NCBI RefSeq assembly: GCF_036178845.1
Contig: NZ_CP108070.1
Coordinates: 4,154,001 to 4,218,000, forward strand
Length of the DNA stretch: 64,000 bases
From: Streptomyces sp. NBC_00271
GTDB taxonomy: Bacteria; Actinomycetota; Actinomycetes; Streptomycetales; Streptomycetaceae
Direction of reading: 5' to 3'
The notes under the pieces are model-generated. The model saw nothing but the letters and a program-made list of their open reading frames with translations, was not told the DNA's origin and made no database searches. Shown here in pieces: positions 54,694 through 61,496 of this stretch. Within the stretch, counting starts at the first letter, position 1, and each line of letters begins with the position of its first letter. Position numbers and translations under genes: made by a program.

Positions 54694-54705
54694 GGAAGCG
54701 CTTTC
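54694..54705. promoter_or_regulatory. LacI-type operator
   Basis: GGAAGCGCTTTC, nearly perfect palindrome with central CG, the usual shape of LacI-family operators for sugar operons. It lies about 80 bp before the binding-protein start; no LacI gene is in the window, so the regulator would act from elsewhere. Confidence 0.6.
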
Positions 54706-54727
54706 TCGTCAATGGTTTGCACAAAAA

Positions 54728-54773
54728 TCGAAGGTCCCCGTCCGGTGGTCGACGACCGGACGGGGACCTTCGA
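54728..54773 (-). terminator. Long hairpin terminator of lactonase/IclR operon
   Basis: 19-bp perfect stem (TCGAAGGTCCCCGTCCGGT and complement) with an 8-base loop, 11 bp after the lactonase stop. It ends the iclR-lactonase transcript before the ABC promoter. Confidence 0.88.
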
Positions 54774-54784
54774 GGGGGAAACTG

Positions 54785-55666
54785 TCAGCCGGCGAACGGC
54801 GGCTGCGGCAGGCCCTTCCCCGCGCCGGGGACGACGAGCACCGAGCCGGAGAGCGGATGCGGCGCCTCCAGGCCCGTACGCGCCGTGGTGATGTACAGGT
54901 CGGTCAGGTCCACGCCGCCGAAGGCGCAGGCGGTGGGGCGCGGAACGGGAAGTTCCACGACCCGGTCGAGCTCGCCGTCCGGTGTGTAGCGGCGGACCGC
55001 TCCGCCGTCCCAGAGGGCCACCCACACACAGCCCTCGGCGTCGACGGTGAGCCCGTCGGGCCACCCCGCGCCCTCTTCGATCACGGCCAACGGGCGCCTG
55101 TTGAGGGGTGGTTGGCCGTCACCCACGTCACCTACGTCGAAGACGTCGACGCGGCGGGTCGGGGAGTCGATGTAGTACAGCAGCCGGCCGTCCGGGCTCC
55201 AGCCCGTTCCGTTGCTGACGGCGACGTCGCCGAGGAGCGGGGTGACCGTGCCGTCCGCGGCGATCCGGGACAGGGTGCCACCGCCCGGGGCCTCGTCGTA
55301 GCGCATGGTGCCGAAGAGCAGCGAGCCGTCCGGGGCGACCGCGGCGTCGTTCGCGCGGCGGCCGGGGACGGGGTCGCGGTGCAGCCACCGAAAGCCCTCG
55401 GCGCCGCCGTACGTCGCCACGCCGTCCCGGAGATTGACGACCAGGCCGCCGCCCGCGCGGGGCTTGGCGGCGCCCACGTGCTGCTCGGTGACCATGACCG
55501 TGCGGCGCCCGGAGACGGGGTCGTAGGTGTGGACCCGGGAACCGAGGATGTCCACCCAGATGAGCCGCTGCGCGTCCGGATCCCAGGTCGGGCCCTCACC
55601 GAGGGCCGCCTCGGCGCGCACCGCGACGTCGAAGGCCGTGCCGCCCGTCCCGCTCGCCCCGGTCAC
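54785..55666 (-). CDS. SMP-30/gluconolactonase family protein
   Basis: 293-residue beta-propeller lactonase that opens aldonolactones to acids. Metal-binding clues: EGPTWDPD (Glu), SNGTGWSPDG (Asn) and DGLTVDAEG (Asp). GTG start at 55666 overlaps the IclR stop (GTGA), so the two are coupled. The lactonase step fits between a sugar dehydrogenase and an aldonate dehydratase, both present near 21.7-23.8 kb. Confidence 0.9.
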   Translation of the reverse strand: MTGASGTGGTAFDVAVRAEAALGEGPTWDPDAQRLIWVDILGSRVHTYDPVSGRRTVMVTEQHVGAAKPRAGGGLVVNLRDGVATYGGAEGFRWLHRDPVPGRRANDAAVAPDGSLLFGTMRYDEAPGGGTLSRIAADGTVTPLLGDVAVSNGTGWSPDGRLLYYIDSPTRRVDVFDVGDVGDGQPPLNRRPLAVIEEGAGWPDGLTVDAEGCVWVALWDGGAVRRYTPDGELDRVVELPVPRPTACAFGGVDLTDLYITTARTGLEAPHPLSGSVLVVPGAGKGLPQPPFAG

Positions 55667-56439
55667 CCCACCACGCTCCGGTGGCCGAGCCGCTCGGACA
55701 GCTCGACGGCGCCCTTCGCGGCGAGCTGCTCCAGCTCCACGCGGCGCTCGTCGCTCCAGCGGATCATCGGTACGGAGATGGAGAGCGCGGCGACGACCTG
55801 GCCCGTACGGTCGCGCACCGGGGCGGCGACGCAGCTGACGTCCGGGTTCGACTCGCGGCTCTCCACGGCGACGCCGCGGCGGCGGATCTCGGCGAGGGCC
55901 TCGCGCAGGGCGCCCGGCTCGGTGATGCTGTTGGGCGTCATCGCGACCAGGTCCGCGTTGTCCGGGATACGGGAGGTCAGCTCGACGTCGGGGAGCGAGG
56001 CGAGCAGCATCTTGCCGACGGAGGTGCAGTGGGCGGGCAGGCGCCGGCCCGCCGCGGACACCATGCGCACGGCGTGCGTGGAGTCGACCTTCGCGATGTA
56101 GATGACGTCCGTGCCCTCCAGGATCGCCACGTGGACGGTCTCGTCACAGGTCTCGGCGACGGACCGGGCGACCTGCTGGCCCTCGGCGGCGAGGTCCAGC
56201 TGCTCGGCGTACCTGCTCCCGAGCTGGTACGGGCGCACACCGAGGCGGTAGCGTCCCGGCTGGCCGGGAACCTGCACGATGTACGAGCGGGCGGCGAGCG
56301 TGGTGACCAGCTCGTGCACCGTCGTCCGGGGAAGCTGGAGCTTGCGCACGATGTCGGGGGCGGAGAGCGTCCCGTCCCCGTCGAGGAAGAGCTCGAGTAT
56401 GTCGAGAGCTCGGGTCACGGCAGGTACGAGGCGTCCCAC
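55663..56439 (-). CDS. IclR family transcriptional regulator
   Basis: 258 residues. N-terminal winged HTH (about 6-60: ALDILELF, IVRKLQLPRTTVHELVTTL), C-terminal effector domain (about 75-250; SVGKMLLASLP and ISVPMIRW). The GTG at 56439 was chosen because GGAGGGGG lies 7 bases upstream and it begins the domain. Upstream 56458-56472 carries a candidate operator, so autoregulation is likely. Matching motifs elsewhere in the window suggest a wider sugar regulon. Confidence 0.92.
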   Translation of the reverse strand: MGRLVPAVTRALDILELFLDGDGTLSAPDIVRKLQLPRTTVHELVTTLAARSYIVQVPGQPGRYRLGVRPYQLGSRYAEQLDLAAEGQQVARSVAETCDETVHVAILEGTDVIYIAKVDSTHAVRMVSAAGRRLPAHCTSVGKMLLASLPDVELTSRIPDNADLVAMTPNSITEPGALREALAEIRRRGVAVESRESNPDVSCVAAPVRDRTGQVVAALSISVPMIRWSDERRVELEQLAAKGAVELSERLGHRSVVG

Positions 56440-56457
56440 AACCGGCCCCCTCCCTAT

Positions 56458-56472
56458 GTTCGAAATTTCAAC
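56458..56472. promoter_or_regulatory. Candidate IclR autoregulatory site
   Basis: GTTCGAAATTTCAAC, left half perfect, right half one base short of GTTCGAAATTTCGAAC. It ends 19 bp upstream of the IclR GTG. Confidence 0.55.
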
Positions 56473-56600
56473 AGCCGATCGGCATGACGAACACAGGCTA
56501 CTCATAGTGCTCTTGCACGGGCAATGGGTGGGTGACGGTGAGGTGCGAGGGGTGACAGTGCACTGGTGAGCAGGCGGAGTCGGCCGCGCGCGACGGGAGC

Positions 56601-57878
56601 TCAGCGGCGGGGGTGGGGATCACCCAGCTCACCTCGGAGACGCTGCGCGCGGAGTACCAGCTCCAGCTCGAACCGCCGGTCCGGATCGTCGATCTCGTCC
56701 CCCCACAGCTCCCTGATCTGGCGGAGGCGGTAGCGGACGGTCTGGGGGTGGACACCGAGCCGCGCGGCCACCTCCGGCGCGCCTCCGCGCGTCTCCAGCC
56801 ACGCCAGCAACGTCTCCGCGAGACGTCGCCCGTGCGTCGGCCCGCAGTGCGCGAGCGGCGCCAGGCAGCGCAGGGCGAGGTCGTCGATCAGCTCCTCGGG
56901 CTGGAGGAGCACCAGGGCCTCGGTGTGCTCGGTGCAGTGCAGCACCTCCCCGCCGGGCAGCAGCCGCCGCTCCATCAGCCGTACCGCCGCATCCGCCCAG
57001 CGCAGCGACTTCGCCGCGTCGGCCAGCGGCACCGGCGGCCCGATCGCCCCGGACCACCCGGTCAGCGCCCGGTGCAGCAGCTCCGGCCGCCCGGCGGCGT
57101 CCGGCTCGGGCACCACCATCCGCGGCTGCTCGTACTCCATGTCGAGCAGCACCCCCTGCCCGACGGCGGGCGCCACGGCCTCCCGCGCCGGCCGCAGCAG
57201 CACCCCGACGGCGACCTTGTCCGGCAGTGGCCAGCCGATCCGCGCGGCCCGCTCGACGAGCGCCTCGGCGGGGTCGCCCCGGTGGTGGTGCTCGGCGAGC
57301 AGCAGCTCCATCAGGCGCCGCTGGAGACGGAGGCGCTCCCCCGCCTGCCGGGCCGCGGCCTCGGCGTAACCCCGTACGGACTGGTCCACCAGACCGTCCA
57401 GGTACTCGTATCCCGCGTCGACGAGCTCGTACATCGCCGGTGGCGGGATCTCGACCCGCTGCCCGATCTCCGCGAACCGGCGCCAGGCGAGGCGGACGCC
57501 CAGCCGGTAGATCGCCTGCAGTGAGTCGAGGCTGCGGCCGTGCAGTCCCTCGCCGCGGCCGAACTCCTGGAAGACCTCGGGGTGGACGCGGGGTCTGCCC
57601 TCCGCCGTCTCCAGGTGCTGCACGAAGACCTCGATGGCCCGGCGGATGCCGACGAGGGCCATCGGCTCTCCGGAGTCGTCGAGGACGAGGGGCAGGTTCG
57701 GGTACTCGCGGCGGATCTCCCGGAGGATCTCCTCGGCGAGATCCGGCGCCTCGGCGAGGGCGATCGCCGCGAACTGCCGCACCTGGGCACGGGGAACGTC
57801 ATGCCAGGCCGAGCGTATGGCGACGGTCCCGTGGCCGGCCTGCACCTTCCGGTCCGCCTCCGGCGCGCCCCGCGGCAC
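56601..57878 (-). CDS. PucR/CdaR family helix-turn-helix regulator
   Basis: 425 residues. Central GGDEF-like/PucR domain and C-terminal HTH_30 (about 360-415: EVAARLGVHPQTVRYRLRQI). No N-terminal purine-catabolism domain; residues 30-130 are a RsbT-co-antagonist-like helical region. GTG at 57878 lies 2 bp after the stop of the DUF2613 gene, with CAGGAG in that gene's 3' end. These regulators often act on neighbouring loci; its target may be the envelope genes on the other side. Confidence 0.88.
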   Translation of the reverse strand: MPRGAPEADRKVQAGHGTVAIRSAWHDVPRAQVRQFAAIALAEAPDLAEEILREIRREYPNLPLVLDDSGEPMALVGIRRAIEVFVQHLETAEGRPRVHPEVFQEFGRGEGLHGRSLDSLQAIYRLGVRLAWRRFAEIGQRVEIPPPAMYELVDAGYEYLDGLVDQSVRGYAEAAARQAGERLRLQRRLMELLLAEHHHRGDPAEALVERAARIGWPLPDKVAVGVLLRPAREAVAPAVGQGVLLDMEYEQPRMVVPEPDAAGRPELLHRALTGWSGAIGPPVPLADAAKSLRWADAAVRLMERRLLPGGEVLHCTEHTEALVLLQPEELIDDLALRCLAPLAHCGPTHGRRLAETLLAWLETRGGAPEVAARLGVHPQTVRYRLRQIRELWGDEIDDPDRRFELELVLRAQRLRGELGDPHPRR

Positions 57879-57880
57879 GG

Positions 57881-58033
57881 TCAGTGCTCCTGGTCGGCAT
57901 GTTCGTATGTGATCAGGGGGGTGTTCGGCTGATCGGGGGTCGCGTCGAGCAGCGCGACGATGCCGAGTGCGGCACCCACGGCGAGCGCGGCGGCGGCAGC
58001 GACGGTGAGTACGGCGGCCAACAGTCTGGACAT
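57881..58033 (-). CDS. DUF2613-like small membrane protein
   Basis: 50 residues. One hydrophobic helix (about 4-27) and a short polar C-terminus (PLITYEHADQEH). In mycobacteria a comparable small protein (Rv0236A) lies next to aftD (recall). The ATG at 58033 is used because the upstream extension is not membrane-like. It probably shares a transcript with the PucR gene. Confidence 0.7.
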   Translation of the reverse strand: MSRLLAAVLTVAAAAALAVGAALGIVALLDATPDQPNTPLITYEHADQEH

Positions 58034-58137
58034 CGCAGGGTGAGCCTCTCTGTCGGAGGTCGTCCCCACCCGTTTCCGTGATCCGCGCAGCCCGTTTCGC
58101 CGGTCCCGTCCGGCAAGTCCTCAGTCTCGACAATGCA

Positions 58138-58167
58138 TTGACACTCCGTCAAGGGTGCCCGTACGGT
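58138..58167 (+). promoter_or_regulatory. Promoter-like site for DUF3068 operon
   Basis: TTGACA (58138-58143), 18-bp spacer, TACGGT (58162-58167). TTGAC-N5-GTCAA here is also an inverted repeat. The consensus -35 supports it; the -10 is GC-rich as usual in this genus. Confidence 0.45.
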
Positions 58168-58260
58168 TCCCGGCCCATACCGCACGTGCACTTTCCCTCC
58201 TGGTGTCGACGCACCCGTATCACCGCGTTCCACCCGTATCACCCGCATCACCCGTGACCG

Positions 58261-58290
58261 GCCGTGATCAGCCGCGATCAGCCGTGATCA
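58261..58290. repeat. 10-bp tandem repeat, three units
   Basis: GCCGTGATCA, GCCGCGATCA, GCCGTGATCA in direct succession in the leader of the DUF3068 gene; weaker CCCGTATCAC units precede it. No gene is seen in 58034-58329. Confidence 0.7.
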
Positions 58291-58329
58291 CTCGTGCGTC
58301 GAGCCTCCTCACGCCCCTGGAGTGCCCGG

Positions 58330-59307
58330 ATGCGCCGGAAACCCTCACCCTTCGCACTGGTCCTGCTCGGCCTCGGCACGTTTCTGCTCGTACTGGCCCC
58401 GATGCTCGCGTGGTACGTGGAACCGCGGGCCGCCGTGAACCCCGTCGACATCGACACGACCGCCGTCTACACCGGCACGGGCGCCTATTTCGACACCGCC
58501 CAGATCCAGACCCTGTTCGACAAGCGGATCACCATCACCCAGCAGGTCAGAGGCGATGTCGCCGACAGTGAGCACAGCGGGCGCGCCGTCTGGGACGTGA
58601 CGACGACGGTCGACACGGACAAGTCGCTGCCCGCGGCCGACCCGTACGACGCGCTGGAGTTCTTCCCGAACCGCTGGGTCACCGACCGGAAGACCAACCA
58701 GCCGGTGCACTGCTGCCAGGAGAGCCCGCGCTTCGAGGGCGACGCCTACCTCAAGTTCCCCTTCGACGTGCAGAAACACGCGTACCGCTGGTGGGACAAC
58801 TCCCTCGGCGAACCCATCACGCTGGCCTACCGGGGCACCAAGAAGATCCAGGGCTACACGGGTTACCGCTTCACCGGCACGGTCCCCCCGACGAAGATCG
58901 GCACCCGGCTGGTGCCCGGCAGCATCGTCGACCAGCCCGGTCGCCCCCAGGTGCTGGCCGAGGAGTGGTACTCCAACCACGGCATCGAGCTGGTCGTCGA
59001 CCAGCGCACCGGCCGGGTGCTCTACGCCCAGGTCGGTCCGCGCAGGACGTTGCGCGCCCCGGGTTCCACGTACGACTCGACGCTGCTCCTGGATGCCGAC
59101 AAGCTGGCCTTCACCACGGCCACCCAGAAGGACCAGGTGAAGCAGGCGAAGAAGGAGAGCGGTCAACTGCGTCTGCTGGGGCAGACGTTGCCGATAGATG
59201 CCGGTGTGCTCGGGTTCGTCCTCGCCGCCGTGGGGGGCGTTTTGGTGGTACGAGGGCGACGGGATCCCGGTTCGCCCGGTAACTCCCCTTCAGCACTCAC
59301 GATGTGA
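58330..59307 (+). CDS. DUF3068 membrane protein
   Basis: 325 residues. An N-terminal hydrophobic segment (about 8-30) and a C-terminal one (about 295-315) flank an extracellular beta-rich domain with HCCQESPRF (vicinal Cys). DUF3068/PorA-family proteins are known in mycobacteria (Rv0227c) and other actinobacteria; the function is unclear. The ATG at 58330 with CTGGAG upstream. First gene of a five-gene plus-strand cluster with GT4, methyltransferase and AftD-like genes. Confidence 0.85.
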   Translation: MRRKPSPFALVLLGLGTFLLVLAPMLAWYVEPRAAVNPVDIDTTAVYTGTGAYFDTAQIQTLFDKRITITQQVRGDVADSEHSGRAVWDVTTTVDTDKSLPAADPYDALEFFPNRWVTDRKTNQPVHCCQESPRFEGDAYLKFPFDVQKHAYRWWDNSLGEPITLAYRGTKKIQGYTGYRFTGTVPPTKIGTRLVPGSIVDQPGRPQVLAEEWYSNHGIELVVDQRTGRVLYAQVGPRRTLRAPGSTYDSTLLLDADKLAFTTATQKDQVKQAKKESGQLRLLGQTLPIDAGVLGFVLAAVGGVLVVRGRRDPGSPGNSPSALTM

Positions 59308-59444
59308 TGGGCTGTCAGCTCCACAAAGCCCGGAATTTGTCACCTCGGTGAGTAGCAGCTTCCCAGCGCCGGGCGAAAACTATCCACCCCCACCCGAGCA
59401 CAGCCCGCCCACACTCCCGTGACAGCCGGTACCCGCATCCCCCA

Positions 59445-59486
59445 CAGATCGGCAGATTCACCCCCATCAGATCGGCGCATTCACCC
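59445..59486. repeat. Two imperfect 19-bp direct repeats
   Basis: CAGATCGGCAGATTCACCC (59445) and CAGATCGGCGCATTCACCC (59468) in the leader of the glycosyltransferase gene. The rest of the 59308-59559 gap shows no gene. Confidence 0.6.
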
Positions 59487-59559
59487 TCGAAGAGACCGAC
59501 CCGCCCTACGCCCCACCCCCCACGCTGAGTTCCGCACCCTGAGACGAGTTGGAGCACCC

Positions 59560-60711
59560 ATGCCCCAGCACGTGCCCTCCCCGCTGCGCGCCGCGGTCCC
59601 GCGCGACGCGCAGTCCCTCCCGGCGCTTCCCCCACCGCCGCGCCGCATCGTCTTCCTCGCCCACCGGGACCTGGGAAACCGGTCCGCGGGCGGATCCGAG
59701 ATCCTCGTCGACCGGCTCGCCGAGGGACTGACCTCGCTCGGCCACCAGGTCACCCTGGTGTGCGGCGGGCCCGCGGCCTACCACGACTACCGGGTCGTCT
59801 CGGCGGGCGGCGACCTGGGCCACTTCCTGCGCGCCCGCTCCGCCTTCCACCGTCAGGTCGGCGGCTGCGACCTGCTGGTCGAGGTCTGCAACGGCATGCC
59901 GTACCTGGCGCCGCTCTGGCACCACGGCCCCACCCTGTGCCTGGTCAACCACGTCCACACGGACCTGTGGCGGATGCGGTTCGGCGGACCGCTGGCGCCC
60001 GCCGCCCGGATCGGCCGAAGACTCGAACACTGGGCACTGGCGGGCGCGCAGCGCGGCAATCTGCTGGTCGCCGTCTCGCCGTCGACGGCCCACGCGCTGC
60101 GCGCGATCGGGGTGCAGCGGGAGCGCATCCGGGTCGTGCACAACGGGGTCGAGGAGCCGGGCCCACGTGCCGAGCGCTCGCCGGAGCCGCTGTTCGTGGC
60201 GATGGGACGGCTGGTCGAGTACAAGCGGATCGATCTGCTGCTGCGGCTGTGGGAACGGGTCCGCCCGGTCACCGGCGGCCGGCTGGTGATCGTCGGCGAC
60301 GGTCCCGAGCGGGAGAGACTCCACCACCTGGCAGGAGCGGGTGTGGAGTTCGCGGGCCGGGTCTCGGAGGCCGAGAAGCACCGGCTGCTGTGCGCCGCGT
60401 GGCTGCTGCTGCATCCCTCCGCCGTGGAGGGCTGGGGGCTGGTGGTCACGGAGGCGGCCGCGCGCGAGACCCCGGCGATCGCCTTCGACGTGCCCGGACT
60501 GCGCGACTCCGTGGTCGACGGCGAGACGGGTGTGCTGGCGCGCGGTGAGTCCTCGTTCGCGGCGGCCTGGTGCACCCTCGCCCTGTCCACCCACCGCCGC
60601 ACCCTCATGGGCAAGTCCGCCCGCGACCGTGCGGCCCAGTACCGCTGGAACAACACCGTGCGCCAGTTCAGGGCGGTGGCCACGGAGGCGGCCACCTCCT
60701 GGCGGAGGTGA
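59560..60711 (+). CDS. GT4 family glycosyltransferase
   Basis: 383 residues, GT-B fold. N-terminal Rossmann lobe begins RIVFLAHRDLGNRSAGGSE (about 28-46); the nucleotide-sugar lobe has MGRLVEYKRIDLLL and the EX7E pair in SAVEGWGLVVTEA. Probably transfers a sugar to an envelope lipid or polymer. ATG at 59560 with TTGGAG upstream. It lies 5 bp before the methyltransferase gene. Confidence 0.92.
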   Translation: MPQHVPSPLRAAVPRDAQSLPALPPPPRRIVFLAHRDLGNRSAGGSEILVDRLAEGLTSLGHQVTLVCGGPAAYHDYRVVSAGGDLGHFLRARSAFHRQVGGCDLLVEVCNGMPYLAPLWHHGPTLCLVNHVHTDLWRMRFGGPLAPAARIGRRLEHWALAGAQRGNLLVAVSPSTAHALRAIGVQRERIRVVHNGVEEPGPRAERSPEPLFVAMGRLVEYKRIDLLLRLWERVRPVTGGRLVIVGDGPERERLHHLAGAGVEFAGRVSEAEKHRLLCAAWLLLHPSAVEGWGLVVTEAAARETPAIAFDVPGLRDSVVDGETGVLARGESSFAAAWCTLALSTHRRTLMGKSARDRAAQYRWNNTVRQFRAVATEAATSWRR

Positions 60712-60716
60712 CGCCC

Positions 60717-61496
60717 ATGGACGGCGACCCCGAAATACCCCGCCGAGCCCGCACCAAAAACGCACCCCGGGCCTGGAAGGACCCCTCCTTCCGTCGTTCG
60801 TTCGCGCTGTTTCGGGCCTTTATGCGGGAGCAGGACGATCCCGAGGGCTGCTACTCGTTGCTAGCCCGTGACGCCGCCGACCAGGTCGAGGCGTACGGCG
60901 GCATCGAGGGACGTACCGTCGTGGACGTCGGAGGCGGCGGCGGGTACTTCACCGCGGAGTTCCGGCGGCGCGGAGCGCAGGCGTATCTCTTCGAGCCGGA
61001 CGTACGGGAGCTGGGGGCGAAGCCCGACGGCTCGGCGGTCGTCGCCGACGGGTATCTGCTGCCGCTCGCGGACGGGGTCGCCGACGTCACCTTCTCCTCC
61101 AACGTCCTCGAACACGTGGCCGACCCGCAGACGTTCCTGAGCGAACTGGTGCGCGTCACCCGGCCCGACGGGCTGATCTACGTCTCGTTCACCAACTGGC
61201 TCTCCCCGTGGGGCGGTCACGAGTGGGCGCCCTGGCACTACCTCGGCGCGGAGCGGGCGCGCGCCCACTATCACCGCCGTACCGGAAAGCCCGCCAAGCA
61301 CACCCTCGGCGAGAACCTCTTCGCCGTGCACATCGGCCCCACCCTGCGGCAGGTGCGCGCCCGCGACGACGTCACGGTCGTCTCGGCGCGCTCCCGCTAC
61401 TGGCCCCTCCTCGCCTCCGCCGTCACCAGGGCGCCGGGGCTGCGGGAGTTCGCCACCTGGAACCTCCTCCTCATCCTCCGGCGGTGTCCACCATGA
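60717..61496 (+). CDS. Class I SAM-dependent methyltransferase
   Basis: 259 residues. Motif I VVDVGGGGGYF (about 66-76), acidic FEPD loop, then VTFSSNVLEHVADP, typical of Methyltransf_11. Strong ribosome site GGAGGTGA. Its stop overlaps the next gene's ATG (ATGA), so it is coupled to the arabinofuranosyltransferase. It likely methylates a sugar or lipid made by the GT4 product. Confidence 0.92.
   Translation: MDGDPEIPRRARTKNAPRAWKDPSFRRSFALFRAFMREQDDPEGCYSLLARDAADQVEAYGGIEGRTVVDVGGGGGYFTAEFRRRGAQAYLFEPDVRELGAKPDGSAVVADGYLLPLADGVADVTFSSNVLEHVADPQTFLSELVRVTRPDGLIYVSFTNWLSPWGGHEWAPWHYLGAERARAHYHRRTGKPAKHTLGENLFAVHIGPTLRQVRARDDVTVVSARSRYWPLLASAVTRAPGLREFATWNLLLILRRCPP

Noticed and set aside
58155-58571. 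Plus-strand frame ahead of DUF3068
   Set aside because: Overlaps the DUF3068 gene in another frame and is His/Arg repetitive, reflecting the tandem repeats in the leader.
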